Shown: positions 41,946 to 51,348, numbered from the stretch's first letter. The stretch: DNA of 64,000 nt from CAISIP01 sp965278985 (GCA_965278985.1 OZ257131.1:5952001-6016000); one strand, 5' to 3'. The notes: generated by a model not told the origin, from the sequence alone. Made by a program: numbers and translations.

Positions 41946-42842
41946 TTAGTACGTCGTGGCCAGTTCGCGCAGATGTCGCTCGTATTCGCGGAGCCGGCCG
42001 GCTGCGCGTTCGCGCTGTTCCCTGGTGGTGCTGTTGTGCACCTCCGCCACGGTGCGGCAGCCGTCGTCGATGGCCTTGTCCGACCAGGCCCGGTAGGCAG
42101 CGTCGGGGGACCGGGTGGTGCGTTCCACGTAGCCGCGCAATGCCTGGGTAGCCTGGTCGGCCGTAGCAGCGCCGCTTCCGGCGTGCGGGGTGCTCTGCCG
42201 CAGGACCTGCAGCAGGTCCTGTTGGCGGCGCACGCGCTCGCGGTACACCAACTGGGGATCGAAATCCGAGCGTTCCAGGGCGGTCCGCAGGACCGTGACC
42301 TGGGGTTCCTTCAACCGGCCGTAGAAATCCTCGCTACGTTCCCGGTTGGTTTTCATGCGCTTGTCCAGGCGCTTGTCGGCTCCGCCTTCCATCCAGTCCT
42401 CACGCCATTCCACGTTCGTCTTCTCGAAACGCGTCGCGATGTGCGCGAGCTGGTGCGGCTGCAGGCTCACGGCCAGCGTCGCGGCAGCGGGCTCCGCGTG
42501 CGTCACGAGGGCGTCGAGCCGTTGCCGCGCTTCGACGAAGACGGCGCACACCTGCTCGGGCGTGGTGTCGGCCAGGGCGTGTTGCTGCAGGCGCTGCACC
42601 ATGTCTGCCAGCTTCGGCAACTCGGTACGCCGGTGCCATTGCTGCAGCTGTGACAGCGCACGGCGCGTGTCGGCGGACTGTACGTCCTCCAGGTTCACAT
42701 AGCGGTCCAGCCACCAGTGCGCGAGGGTCGGGCTGTTGTTGTAGGCCAGCTTCACGGAGCTGCAGGCCGCCAGCAGCAGGCATGCCGCCAGGGCAATGGC
42801 CGAGCCGATAATCCGGGCCAAACAACGTGGGAGTCTGTGCAT
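41946..42842 (-). CDS. DUF6279-like lipoprotein
   Basis: A 298-residue outer-membrane-type lipoprotein. The signal peptide has lipobox LLAAC (Cys near residue 27), then SSVKLAYNNSPTLAHWWLDRYV, which marks the DUF6279 family. The remainder is helical and charged (RRTELPKLADMVQRLQQHA, and repeats of Arg/Glu/Gln). Function unknown. The start codon overlaps that of the divergent glmU gene (shared CATG at 42840-42843), so each promoter lies inside the other coding sequence. Confidence 0.85.
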   Translation of the reverse strand: MHRLPRCLARIIGSAIALAACLLLAACSSVKLAYNNSPTLAHWWLDRYVNLEDVQSADTRRALSQLQQWHRRTELPKLADMVQRLQQHALADTTPEQVCAVFVEARQRLDALVTHAEPAAATLAVSLQPHQLAHIATRFEKTNVEWREDWMEGGADKRLDKRMKTNRERSEDFYGRLKEPQVTVLRTALERSDFDPQLVYRERVRRQQDLLQVLRQSTPHAGSGAATADQATQALRGYVERTTRSPDAAYRAWSDKAIDDGCRTVAEVHNSTTREQRERAAGRLREYERHLRELATTY

Positions 42843-44262
42843 GGCAACAGGGGCTGGGGTGGTGGACGTAGTGATCATGGCTGCTGGTAAAGGTACACGC
42901 ATGAGGAGCAAAGTTCCCAAGGTCTTGCATCCTCTTGCCGGAAAGCCGCTGGTACACCATGTACTCGACCGTGCCGCGGCGCTCGGCGCGCGCAAGGCCG
43001 TGCTGGTCACCGGCCATGGCGCGGACGCGGTGGAGTCTGCCTGCGTGCGGTACGCGGCGACTGCAGGGCGCCCCGAACTGGCTACCGTGCGGCAGGAGCC
43101 ACAGCTGGGCACCGGCCATGCGGTGCAGCAGGCCGTGCCCGCGCTGGAAGACGATGGCGTGGTGGTGGTGCTCAGCGGTGACGTGCCGCTTACCGAAGTC
43201 GCCACCCTGCAGAGCCTGATCGCCTTGACGGGGGGCACGCACCCTGCGTTGCTGACCATCGACATGCCGGACCCGACGGGCTATGGCCGCATCCTGCGCG
43301 ACGGCGTGGGCGACGACGCCTCGGTGCTGCGCATCGTCGAGCACAAGGACGCGACGCCGGCCGAGCGCGCCGTGCGCGAGATCTACAGCGGCATCATGGC
43401 CGTGCCGGCCCGGTTGCTGAAGGGCTGGCTGGCACGGCTGGACAACCAGAACGCCCAGCGCGAGTACTACCTGACCGACATCGTGAAGTTCGCCGTGGCC
43501 GATGGTGTCGCCGTGCGGGCACACCGCATCGATGACGCCGTGCAGGTGGCAGGCGTCAACAGTCCGCTGCAGCTGGCCGAACTCGAGCGTGCCCAGCAGC
43601 TGCGCACCGCGCGCGGCCTGATGGAGCAGGGCGTGCGCCTGGCCGATCCCGCGCGGCTGGATGTGCGCGGCAGCCTGCAGTGCGGGCAGGATGTGTCCAT
43701 CGACGTGAACTGCATCTTCGAAGGCGCGGTGGTGCTGGGGGACGACGTGCGCATCGGCGCCCACTGCGTGATCGCCAATGCCCGTATCGCCGACGGTGCG
43801 GTGATCCACCCCTTCACGCACATCGACGGCGAGAAGGCCGGCGTGCAGGTGGGGGCGGGCGCGCTGGTCGGTCCCTTCGCGCGGCTGCGGCCCGGCGCAG
43901 TGCTGGGCGAGGAGGTGCACATCGGCAACTTCGTCGAGGTCAAGAACTCCACCCTGGCCAAGGGCGCCAAGGCCAACCACCTGGCCTACCTGGGCGACGC
44001 CACCGTGGGCGAGCGCGTGAACTACGGCGCCGGCAGCATCACGGCCAACTACGACGGGGCGAACAAGCACCGCACGGTGATCGAGGCGGACGTGCACATC
44101 GGCAGCAACTGCGTGCTGATCGCGCCCGTCACCATCGGCGCCGGTGGCACCGTGGGCGGTGGCTCCACCATCACCAAGGACGCGCCCGCCGGTGCGCTGA
44201 GCGTCGCCCGGGGTCGCCAGGCCACCATTCCGGGCTGGACACGACCGACCAAGAAGCCCTGA
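42841..44262 (+). CDS. glmU: Bifunctional GlmU (GlcN-1-P acetyltransferase / GlcNAc-1-P uridylyltransferase)
   Basis: A 473-residue cytosolic enzyme making UDP-GlcNAc. The N-terminal uridylyltransferase (about 9-240) has VIMAAGKGTRMRSKVPKVLHPLAG and LSGDVPL. The C-terminal left-handed beta-helix acetyltransferase (from about 260) has hexapeptide repeats, FVEVKNSTLAKGAKANHLAYLGD and NYGAGSITANYDG. Length fits the family. The same pathway is represented by glmS 1.4 kb downstream. An orphan kinase gene begins 4 bases after the stop. Confidence 0.97.
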   Translation: MATGAGVVDVVIMAAGKGTRMRSKVPKVLHPLAGKPLVHHVLDRAAALGARKAVLVTGHGADAVESACVRYAATAGRPELATVRQEPQLGTGHAVQQAVPALEDDGVVVVLSGDVPLTEVATLQSLIALTGGTHPALLTIDMPDPTGYGRILRDGVGDDASVLRIVEHKDATPAERAVREIYSGIMAVPARLLKGWLARLDNQNAQREYYLTDIVKFAVADGVAVRAHRIDDAVQVAGVNSPLQLAELERAQQLRTARGLMEQGVRLADPARLDVRGSLQCGQDVSIDVNCIFEGAVVLGDDVRIGAHCVIANARIADGAVIHPFTHIDGEKAGVQVGAGALVGPFARLRPGAVLGEEVHIGNFVEVKNSTLAKGAKANHLAYLGDATVGERVNYGAGSITANYDGANKHRTVIEADVHIGSNCVLIAPVTIGAGGTVGGGSTITKDAPAGALSVARGRQATIPGWTRPTKKP

Positions 44263-44266
44263 GCGC

Positions 44267-45055
44267 ATGGACGCGCACGGCGCACTCCGCGACGACAGCG
44301 AAACCGCGCGCCTGCGCGAGGAGCTCGCGCAGGCGCGCGAGGCGCTGGAGGACTTGCGCCACACCGTCTCGCACGACCTGCGTGCGCCCCTGCGCCACGT
44401 GCGCTCCTTTATCCGCATCGCGCAGGAAGACCTGGGCAATGCGGCCCCACCCGATGTGGCGTCGCACCTGCGCACCGCAGCCGAGGCTGCCGACCAGCTG
44501 GGCCGGATGTTCGATGCGCTGCTGGAGCTCTCCACCCTGGGCCGGCACGTGATGGAGCCCGCGTGCCTGTCCCTGGGGCCGCTGGTCGATGAGGCGTGCC
44601 GCCTTGCGGAGGCAGCGGCCCCGGTGCGCGCCGCGGAAGGCGCGTCGTCTCCACCTCCGGTGGCATGGTCCATCGCACCGGATTTCCCCTCGGTGCAAGC
44701 CGACCCCGTGCTGGTGACCCAGATACTGCAACGGCTGCTGGACAACGCGCTGAAATTCACGCGCCATGCGCCGCAGCCGACCATCGAGGTGGGCTGGCGC
44801 CTGCTGGGCGACGGCTGGTGCGAGATCCACGTGCGCGACAACGGCGTGGGCTTCGAGCAGCGTTTCGCCGGGCGGTTGTTCCAGGTCTTCCAGCGCCTGC
44901 ACAGTCCGCGCGACTTCGAAGGCCTGGGCAGCGGGCTGGCCTATGTGCGCCAGGCCGTGGAGCGCCACGGCGGCCATGTGCGGGCAGACGGAGAGCGGCG
45001 ACCGGGTTGCGAGGTTGCGTTCAGCCTGCCGCTGGCGGATGGCGTGGGGGCATAG
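44267..45055 (+). CDS. Orphan cytosolic sensor histidine kinase
   Basis: A 262-residue kinase with no membrane segment and no sensor domain. An N-terminal coiled coil (RLREELAQAREALEDL) leads to the H-box TVSHDLRAPLRHV (His near residue 33). The N-box LLDNALKFTRH, G1 VRDNGVGFEQRF and G2 GLGSGLAYVRQ follow, with the F-box FQRLH. The layout resembles the C-terminal half of phytochrome-like kinases. No response regulator is adjacent. Starts 4 bases after glmU; its last 35 bases overlap the convergent Lrp-type gene. Confidence 0.9.
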   Translation: MDAHGALRDDSETARLREELAQAREALEDLRHTVSHDLRAPLRHVRSFIRIAQEDLGNAAPPDVASHLRTAAEAADQLGRMFDALLELSTLGRHVMEPACLSLGPLVDEACRLAEAAAPVRAAEGASSPPPVAWSIAPDFPSVQADPVLVTQILQRLLDNALKFTRHAPQPTIEVGWRLLGDGWCEIHVRDNGVGFEQRFAGRLFQVFQRLHSPRDFEGLGSGLAYVRQAVERHGGHVRADGERRPGCEVAFSLPLADGVGA

Positions 45056-45527
45056 GCAGCTCCGCGCCGAACTTGCTACGCTTGATGCTGAAGAAGGCCT
45101 TCACGTTGCGCACATTGGCGTCGCTGGTGAACAGGCGCTGCGCCAGCGCGAGGTAATCGGGCATGTCGCGCGCATGCACCACGAGGATGAAGTCCGGCCC
45201 CGGCGACACGCGGTAACACTGCTGCACCGCGGCCTCGGTGGCCACGCGCGCCTCGAAGCCCGCCTGGTGCTCGTCGCCCTGGCGGTCCAGCGAGATCTCC
45301 ACGATGGCGCTCAATCCCCACCCCAATGCCGCCCCCAGCCGCTCGGCGGACAGGATCGCCACCTGGCGCTCGATCAACCCCGCCTCGCGCAAGCGCTTCA
45401 CGCGCCGCTGGCAGGTGGGGGGGGACGTCAGGGCGCGCTCCGCCAGTTCGAGGTTGGTCAATGACGCGTCCCTCTGCAGCCAGGCCAGCAGGCGCAGATC
45501 GATATCGTCCAGGGATATTTGTTCCAT
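45021..45527 (-). CDS. Lrp/AsnC-family transcriptional regulator
   Basis: A 168-residue feast/famine regulator. The helix-turn-helix (about 5-55) has LDDIDLRLLAWLQRDASLTNLELAERALTSPPTCQRRVKRLREAG-type residues. The RAM ligand-binding domain follows (YRVSPGPDFILVVHARDM). Usually controls amino-acid genes; the target is unknown here. The divergent glmS leader contains a TTCACA-N10-TGTGAA dyad that is a candidate autoregulatory site. Confidence 0.94.
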   Translation of the reverse strand: MEQISLDDIDLRLLAWLQRDASLTNLELAERALTSPPTCQRRVKRLREAGLIERQVAILSAERLGAALGWGLSAIVEISLDRQGDEHQAGFEARVATEAAVQQCYRVSPGPDFILVVHARDMPDYLALAQRLFTSDANVRNVKAFFSIKRSKFGAELPMPPRHPPAAG

Positions 45528-45552
45528 GATGGCCTGTCAAAGGAAATAAAAA

Positions 45553-45574
45553 TTCACATAGTAATCATTGTGAA
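45553..45574. promoter_or_regulatory. TTCACA-N10-TGTGAA dyad between Lrp and glmS genes
   Basis: A perfect 6-base inverted repeat (45553-45558 and 45569-45574) in a markedly AT-rich 60-base stretch, 26 bases upstream of the Lrp-type start and 90 before glmS. Typical location for an AsnC/Lrp operator. Confidence 0.55.
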
Positions 45575-45663
45575 GCAATTGCTCAAAGTCGGTTGAATTT
45601 TGGCGATTCATTTCCAGCTCCGCCGATTAGCATCCGCCCACCTTAAAACCCTGGAGTACCCGC

Positions 45664-47541
45664 ATGTGTGGCATCGTCGGCGCCGTCTCTACCCGCAATA
45701 TCGTCCCCATCCTCGTCCAGGGCCTGCAGCGCCTGGAGTACCGGGGCTATGACTCCTGCGGGGTGGCCGTGCATGCGGGCGGGCTCAAGCGCGCGCGCAG
45801 CACCTCGCGGGTGGCCGAGCTCGCCGCGCAGGTGCAGCAGGACGGGCTCGAGGGCCTGACCGGTATCGCCCACACGCGCTGGGCCACGCATGGCGCACCG
45901 GCCGTCCACAACGCCCACCCGCATTTCAGCCATGGCGCCGGTGCCGAGGCCGATGCACGCGCGGGGCGCATCGCGCTGGTGCACAACGGAATCATCGAGA
46001 ACCACGACGAGCTGCGCGCCGCGCTCAAGGCCAAGGGCTATGTCTTCCACAGCCAGACCGACACCGAGGTCATCGCGCACCTGGTCGACAGCGTGTACGA
46101 CGGCGACCTGTTCGAGGCCGTCAAGGCCGCCGTGCAGCAGCTGCATGGCGCCTATGCCATCGCCGTGTTCGCCAAGGACGAGCCACAGCGCGTGATCGGG
46201 GCCCGTGCCGGCTCGCCGCTGATCCTGGGCGTGGGCAAGGAGGGCGGCGAGAATTTCCTGGCCAGCGACGCGATGGCGCTGGCCGGTGTCACGGACCAGA
46301 TCGTCTACCTGGCCGAGGGCGACGTGGTGGACCTGCAGCTGGGCAAGTACTGGATCGTCGACAAGTCCCACAAGCCGGTCACGCGCAACGTGAAGACCGT
46401 GCAGGCCCACAGCGGCGCCGCCGAGCTCGGCCCCTACCGCCACTACATGCAGAAGGAGATCTTCGAGCAGCCCCGTGCCATCGGCGATACGCTGGAAGGC
46501 CTGGCCGGTATCGTGCCCGAGCTGTTCGACGGCCAGCCCGACGAAGAGGGCCGCATTGCCAGCGCGCACCGTGTGTTCCAGGAGATCGACCGCGTGCTGA
46601 TCCTGGCATGCGGCACCAGCTACTACAGCGGCTGCACCGCCAAGTACTGGCTCGAGAGCATCGCCAAGATCCCCACGTCGGTGGAGATCGCCAGCGAATA
46701 CCGCTACCGCGACTCCGTGCCCGACCCGCGCACGCTGGTCGTGACCATCACGCAGAGCGGCGAGACCGCCGACACCCTGGCCGCGCTGCGCCACGCACAG
46801 AGCCTGGGCATGGAGCACACGCTGACCATCTGCAACGTGGCCACCAGTGCCATGGTGCGCGAATGCAAGCTGGCGTACATCACGCGCGCCGGCGTGGAGA
46901 TCGGCGTGGCCTCCACCAAGGCCTTCACCACGCAACTCGCCGGGCTGTTCCTGCTGACGCTCGCGCTGGCGCAGTCCAAGGGCCGGTTGACCGACGAAGA
47001 GGAAGCGCAGCACCTGAAAGCCATGCGCCATCTGCCGGTCGCGCTACAGGCCGTGCTCGCGCTCGAGCCCCAGATCATCAGCTGGGCCGAGGACTTCGCG
47101 AAGATGGAGAACGCGCTCTTCCTGGGCCGCGGCCTGCACTTCCCCATCGCGCTGGAAGGGGCCCTGAAGCTCAAGGAGATCACCTACATCCACGCCGAGG
47201 CCTACGCCGCGGGTGAACTCAAGCACGGCCCGCTGGCGTTGGTGACCAGCGCCATGCCGGTGGTGACGGTGGCGCCCAACGACCAGCTGCTGGAGAAGCT
47301 CAAGAGCAACATGCAGGAAGTGCGCGCGCGCGGCGGTGTGTTGTACGTGCTGGCCGACGGCGATACCCGCATCGACAGCGACGAGGGCATCCACGTCATC
47401 CGCATGCCCGAGCACTACGGCGCGCTCTCGCCCCTGCTGCACGTGGTGCCGCTGCAGCTGCTGGCCTACCACACGGCGTGTGCCCGGGGGACGGACGTGG
47501 ACAAGCCGCGCAACCTGGCCAAGTCGGTGACGGTGGAATGA
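45664..47541 (+). CDS. glmS: Glutamine:fructose-6-phosphate aminotransferase (isomerising)
   Basis: A 625-residue cytosolic enzyme forming glucosamine-6-phosphate, the entry to cell-wall amino sugars. The N-terminal Ntn glutaminase starts MCGIVGAVS with the nucleophile Cys1 after Met removal, and includes RGYDSCGVAVH and HTRWATHG. Two SIS sugar-isomerase domains (from about residue 300) include CGTSYYSG and TQSGETADT. The C-terminal PRNLAKSVTVE is the family hallmark. Coupled by a 4-base overlap to a small cupin gene. Confidence 0.97.
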   Translation: MCGIVGAVSTRNIVPILVQGLQRLEYRGYDSCGVAVHAGGLKRARSTSRVAELAAQVQQDGLEGLTGIAHTRWATHGAPAVHNAHPHFSHGAGAEADARAGRIALVHNGIIENHDELRAALKAKGYVFHSQTDTEVIAHLVDSVYDGDLFEAVKAAVQQLHGAYAIAVFAKDEPQRVIGARAGSPLILGVGKEGGENFLASDAMALAGVTDQIVYLAEGDVVDLQLGKYWIVDKSHKPVTRNVKTVQAHSGAAELGPYRHYMQKEIFEQPRAIGDTLEGLAGIVPELFDGQPDEEGRIASAHRVFQEIDRVLILACGTSYYSGCTAKYWLESIAKIPTSVEIASEYRYRDSVPDPRTLVVTITQSGETADTLAALRHAQSLGMEHTLTICNVATSAMVRECKLAYITRAGVEIGVASTKAFTTQLAGLFLLTLALAQSKGRLTDEEEAQHLKAMRHLPVALQAVLALEPQIISWAEDFAKMENALFLGRGLHFPIALEGALKLKEITYIHAEAYAAGELKHGPLALVTSAMPVVTVAPNDQLLEKLKSNMQEVRARGGVLYVLADGDTRIDSDEGIHVIRMPEHYGALSPLLHVVPLQLLAYHTACARGTDVDKPRNLAKSVTVE

Positions 47542-47849
47542 CGGGCTACAGCTTCGTGGATTCGCACGCCATCCCCTGGCGCAAGTCCACCTTCGCGCAA
47601 GGCGTAGAGGTCAAGGACCTGGGCACCAGCGATGGCCGCTCCATGCAGTTGGTTCGCTTTGCGCCCGGCACGTCCTTTCCCCTGCACACGCATACGGGGC
47701 CGGAGTTCATCTACCTCCTGGAAGGAGAGGCGATGCAGGAAGGCCAACGACTGCTGCCAGGGTGGGCGGCGACTGCGGCATCGGGCACGGTGGATGCCCA
47801 CTATCACAGCCTGACAGGCTGCGTGTTCCTCACGGTCTACTCGGACTAG
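47538..47849 (+). CDS. Small ChrR-like cupin protein
   Basis: A 103-residue single-barrel cupin. The motif FPLHTHTGPEFIYLLEGEAMQEG supplies two His and a Glu ligand; a third His may come from DAHYHS. Resembles anti-sigma-factor ChrR-type cupins without the N-terminal zinc domain. ATGA overlap with the glmS stop implies co-translation, though a functional link to amino-sugar synthesis is not known. Confidence 0.85.
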   Translation: MTGYSFVDSHAIPWRKSTFAQGVEVKDLGTSDGRSMQLVRFAPGTSFPLHTHTGPEFIYLLEGEAMQEGQRLLPGWAATAASGTVDAHYHSLTGCVFLTVYSD

Positions 47850-48202
47850 GTTGTTGCGCGCTGCACCAGCGCTGCGCTATCGCAACGCGCCGGTCCCATA
47901 CCTCCCACCTGAAACGCGGTCCTCGTGATCGGCGGCGTCCACTGGCGCAAGGCCACGGCTCTTGTACTTGACCCCTGCCACACGCTGACCTGCATTCTGT
48001 CGATCCGCCACCTCCGCGCCGCCGTTTCCCGGCATCAAGGCGTGCCCGGAAATTGACGCCGCCTCACCACCACGACATGCCACTTCACTTGAGCAATTCG
48101 CAAGCGAACACACCCTAGAACTCGTTTGTCACCGCGGGCCCCTGCGCCGACCATTCCTCTACCCGATGCGCTCCCCTTCTGCATCGGCACCAGGAGACCC
48201 GC
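47850..48202. other. Gene-free stretch before acyl-CoA operon
   Basis: 353 bases with no gene-like frame. A GTTGCG...CGCAAC inverted repeat near 47853-47886 is the only structure noticed. The promoter of the following operon should be here, but no convincing -35/-10 pair stands out. Confidence 0.5.
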
Positions 48203-48568
48203 ATGCCCGCCACCCCTTACCTGCTGTGGAGTTCCGGACCGGAACCCCAGCTGCTCGCTTCCCGCAGCCGCGACGACGACGCGCTGCTCCTGTTCCCCAC
48301 GCTGCCCGATGCGTCGCCGCTGGCGGCGCTGCATGCGCCCGTGCCGCTGCAGGCAGAGGGCACGGTCTACAGCTTCACCATCATCCATCCCGGTGCCAAG
48401 ACGGGCCTGGCGCCCTACGCGCTGGGGTACGTGGACCTGCCCGGCCCCGTGCGCATCTTCGGCCGGCTGCAGGGCAAGCTCCGTCCGGCCATCGGTGACC
48501 GCTACCGCGCCGTGCCCGATGCCACCTACGGGTATGTGTTCGACGCCGTGCAGGGAGACGCACCATGA
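48203..48568 (+). CDS. OB-fold acyl-CoA-associated protein (DUF35 type, no zinc ribbon)
   Basis: A 121-residue protein with the OB-fold pattern EGTVYSFTIIHPG then LGYVDLPGPVRIFGRL, like the C-terminal half of DUF35 proteins. Those partner thiolases or hydratases of steroid and aromatic acyl-CoA breakdown. The N-terminal rubredoxin-like zinc ribbon (paired CxxC motifs) is absent; no Cys occurs at all. Overlaps the thiolase start by 4 bases, the usual pairing. Confidence 0.8.
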   Translation: MPATPYLLWSSGPEPQLLASRSRDDDALLLFPTLPDASPLAALHAPVPLQAEGTVYSFTIIHPGAKTGLAPYALGYVDLPGPVRIFGRLQGKLRPAIGDRYRAVPDATYGYVFDAVQGDAP

Positions 48569-49710
48569 CGCAGGTCTACCTCAGCGGCGGTGCCATGACC
48601 ACCTTCGGCCGCCATGCCGGCGTGCTGGCCCCGGAACTCGCGCAGCAGGCCATCCTGAAGGCCATGGACGATGCCGGCGTCACGCCGAAGGACATCCAGG
48701 CCATCTACTGCGCCAACGTGCTGGGCGGCATGATCCTGGGCCAGGTCATCGTGCGAGACCTGGGCTTCGACGGCATCCCGGTCTACAACGTCGAGAACGC
48801 CTGCGCCAGCGGTGCGACCGCCGTGCACCTGGCGCGCCACGCCATGCTGGCGGGCCAGTACGAGACCGTGCTGGTCTTCGGCATCGAGCAGTTGACCGCG
48901 CTGGGTGGCGGCACCATCCCGCTGCAGCGCAATGACCACAAGACGGAGCTTTACGCCAAGGCTGGCATGGTGCTGCCGGCGGTGTACGCGATGCGCGGCA
49001 CGCGCTTCCTGCACGAGCGGGGCGCCCAGCCTGCCGACCTGGCGGCCGTGGCGGTCAAGAACCGCCGCCATGGCACGCTGAACGAATACGCCCAGCAGCG
49101 CAGCGAAGTCACCCTGGAAGAGGTGCTGGCCTCGCGCATGATCGCCGACCCGCTGACGCTGCTGCAGTGCTGCCCCTCGCAGGTGGACGGTGCCGCGGCC
49201 TTGGTTCTGCGCAGCCAGAAGCCGACCGGCCGGCCCGCCGTGCGCGTGCTGGCGTCCACCGTGGTCTCGGGCCTGCAGGAAGGTGCGCGTGACGACATCC
49301 TGGACGCGGAGATCACGGCCCGCGCCGCGCGCCAGGCCTACGCCCAGGCCGGCGTTTCGCCCCGCGACGTGGACGTGGTGGAGCTGCACGACGCCTTCAC
49401 CATCGCCGAGCTGCTGTACTACGAGGCCCTGGGCCTGGCACCGTACGGCGAGGCCGTGGCGCTGCTTCAATCCGGCGCCACGGCCCTGGGTGGCCGCGTG
49501 CCGGTGAACCCCAGCGGCGGCCTGCTGGCGAAGGGCCACCCGCTGGGCGCCACGGGCGTGGCGCAGATGGTCGAGATCCTGTGGCAGCTGCAGGGCCGTG
49601 CCGGTGCACGCCAGGTGGCGGGTGCACGCATCGGCCTCACGCAGTGCACGGGCGGTGGCATCGCCGGCGTGGACCACGCGGCTTCCTCGGTCCACATCCT
49701 GGGAGTCTGA
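48565..49710 (+). CDS. Thiolase-family acyl-CoA acetyltransferase (SCP-x type)
   Basis: A 381-residue thiolase-like enzyme. Nucleophile Cys in VENACASGATAV (about residue 82), His in VELHDAFTIAE, and the C-terminal KGHPLGATG and QCTGGG motifs. The lineage is the lipid-transfer/SCP-x branch that works with OB-fold partners; retro-aldol or thiolytic cleavage are both known there. Operon with SDR, hydratase and CoA-transferase genes. Confidence 0.9.
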   Translation: MTQVYLSGGAMTTFGRHAGVLAPELAQQAILKAMDDAGVTPKDIQAIYCANVLGGMILGQVIVRDLGFDGIPVYNVENACASGATAVHLARHAMLAGQYETVLVFGIEQLTALGGGTIPLQRNDHKTELYAKAGMVLPAVYAMRGTRFLHERGAQPADLAAVAVKNRRHGTLNEYAQQRSEVTLEEVLASRMIADPLTLLQCCPSQVDGAAALVLRSQKPTGRPAVRVLASTVVSGLQEGARDDILDAEITARAARQAYAQAGVSPRDVDVVELHDAFTIAELLYYEALGLAPYGEAVALLQSGATALGGRVPVNPSGGLLAKGHPLGATGVAQMVEILWQLQGRAGARQVAGARIGLTQCTGGGIAGVDHAASSVHILGV

Positions 49711-49712
49711 GC

Positions 49713-50471
49713 ATGCCCAACTTCGACACACATCAGGTGGCCGTGGTCACCGGCGCGGCCCGCGGCATCGGGCTGGGTATCGCCACGCGGCTGGCCGGCC
49801 ATGGCCTCACGGTCGCCTTGCTCGACCGCGATGGCGCCGCGCTGGACGACGCCATCGGCGGCCTGCAGCAGCACGGCCAGCGCGTGAGCGGCGTGGTGGC
49901 CGACCTCAGTGACTCGGCCTCGGTCAACGCCGCATTCGCCAACCTGGCGGCGCGGCACGGCCGTGTGGACCTCCTCGTCAACAACGCCGGCGCCGTGCGC
50001 GACAAGCGTTTTTTGCAGATGCAGGACGAGGACTGGGACATGGTGATCGGCAGCAACCTGCGCTCGCAGTTCCTGTGCTGCCGCGCCGCGTTGCCGGGCA
50101 TGGTGGAGCGTGGTTTCGGCCGCATCGTGAACCTGTCCTCGCGTGCCTGGCTGGGCGGCTTCGGCCAGGCCAACTATTCGGCCGCGAAGGGCGGCGTGGT
50201 GAGCCTCACGCGCAGCCTGGCCATCGAGTTCGCGTCGAAGGGGGTCACGGTCAACGCCATCGCCCCCGGCATCGTGGACACGCCGCTGTTCCAGGCCTTC
50301 AAGCCCGAGGTGCAGGAGCGCCTGAAGCAGTCGGTGCCCGTGCGGCGCATCGGCACGGCCCGGGACATTGCGCTGGCCGTGGAGTTCTTCCTCGACCCGG
50401 CGGCCTCGTACATCACGGGGCAGACGTTGTACGTCTGCGGCGGGCGCAGCCTGTCGTCGCCCAGCGTCTGA
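49713..50471 (+). CDS. SDR oxidoreductase (FabG-like)
   Basis: A 252-residue SDR. TGAARGIGLG binds the cofactor, then NNAGAV, the catalytic Ser in NLSSRAW, and Tyr-Lys in YSAAKGGVVS. Probably the 3-hydroxyacyl-CoA dehydrogenase step of this operon. Starts 2 bases after the thiolase stop; the hydratase follows after 19 bases. Confidence 0.93.
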   Translation: MPNFDTHQVAVVTGAARGIGLGIATRLAGHGLTVALLDRDGAALDDAIGGLQQHGQRVSGVVADLSDSASVNAAFANLAARHGRVDLLVNNAGAVRDKRFLQMQDEDWDMVIGSNLRSQFLCCRAALPGMVERGFGRIVNLSSRAWLGGFGQANYSAAKGGVVSLTRSLAIEFASKGVTVNAIAPGIVDTPLFQAFKPEVQERLKQSVPVRRIGTARDIALAVEFFLDPAASYITGQTLYVCGGRSLSSPSV

Positions 50472-50490
50472 ACCGAGACACGGAGCAGCA

Positions 50491-51291
50491 ATGACCGTCC
50501 ACCTCCACACCGAGGGCCCCGTCGCCCTGATCACGCTGGACCGCCCCGCGGCGCTCAATGCGCTGGACCTGGCCAGCCTGCGCGCGCTGCGTGCCCACCT
50601 GGCCACCGTGCGTGACCGCGACGACCTGCGCGTGGCCATCCTCACGGGCAGCGGAGAGCGCGCCTTCTGCGCCGGAGCCGACCTCAAGGGCGCGGCCGCG
50701 CCAGCCAGCTACGCGCAGGCCTTCGTGCACGGCGACGAGTCCGCGGCGGACCGGGGCCTCTACATCCGGCTGATGGACTTCGGCGCGCTGCAATTGCACA
50801 AGCCGGTCATCGCCGCCGTCAACGGCCACTGCCTCGGCGCGGGCCTGGAGATCGCGCTGCAGTGCGCATTGCGCATCGCCTCCGAGCGCGCGAGCTTCGG
50901 CCTGCCGGAGGTGGCGGTCGGCTCCATCCCCGGTGTGTCGGGCCTGCACCGGCTGCTGCAGGCCGTGCCGGCAGCCCATGCCATGCAGATGGTGCTGTGC
51001 GCCGAGCGCATCGATGCCGCGCAGGCCGCACGCATCGGCCTGGTCAGCGAGGTGGTGGCGCCCGGTGCACTGCTGGAGCGCGCCTTCACGCTCGCGCGCC
51101 GCATCGCCGCGCAGGCCCCGCTGGCGGTGCAGGCCGTGACGCGCTTGGCGCGCCAGACAAGGCACCTGTCCGATGCTGACGCCCAGGCCCTGACCGAGCT
51201 GCACTGGGGCGTGCTGCGCGACACGCAGGACCGCGCCGAGGGCCGTGCCGCCTTCGCCGACAAGCGCACGCCGCAATTTCAGGGCCACTGA
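50491..51291 (+). CDS. Enoyl-CoA hydratase/isomerase family protein
   Basis: A 266-residue crotonase. Oxyanion-hole segments RAFCAGADLKG and NGHCLGAGLEIALQC are present, with the Glu of FGLPEVAVGSIPG as a possible catalytic acid. Probably hydrates an enoyl-CoA for the SDR encoded upstream. Followed by the Bug receptor after 57 bases. Confidence 0.93.
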   Translation: MTVHLHTEGPVALITLDRPAALNALDLASLRALRAHLATVRDRDDLRVAILTGSGERAFCAGADLKGAAAPASYAQAFVHGDESAADRGLYIRLMDFGALQLHKPVIAAVNGHCLGAGLEIALQCALRIASERASFGLPEVAVGSIPGVSGLHRLLQAVPAAHAMQMVLCAERIDAAQAARIGLVSEVVAPGALLERAFTLARRIAAQAPLAVQAVTRLARQTRHLSDADAQALTELHWGVLRDTQDRAEGRAAFADKRTPQFQGH

Positions 51292-51348
51292 ACCGCACGG
51301 CCCGCAGCCCTCCTTCTTCCCATCCATCGTCCTTCAAGGAGACATCCC

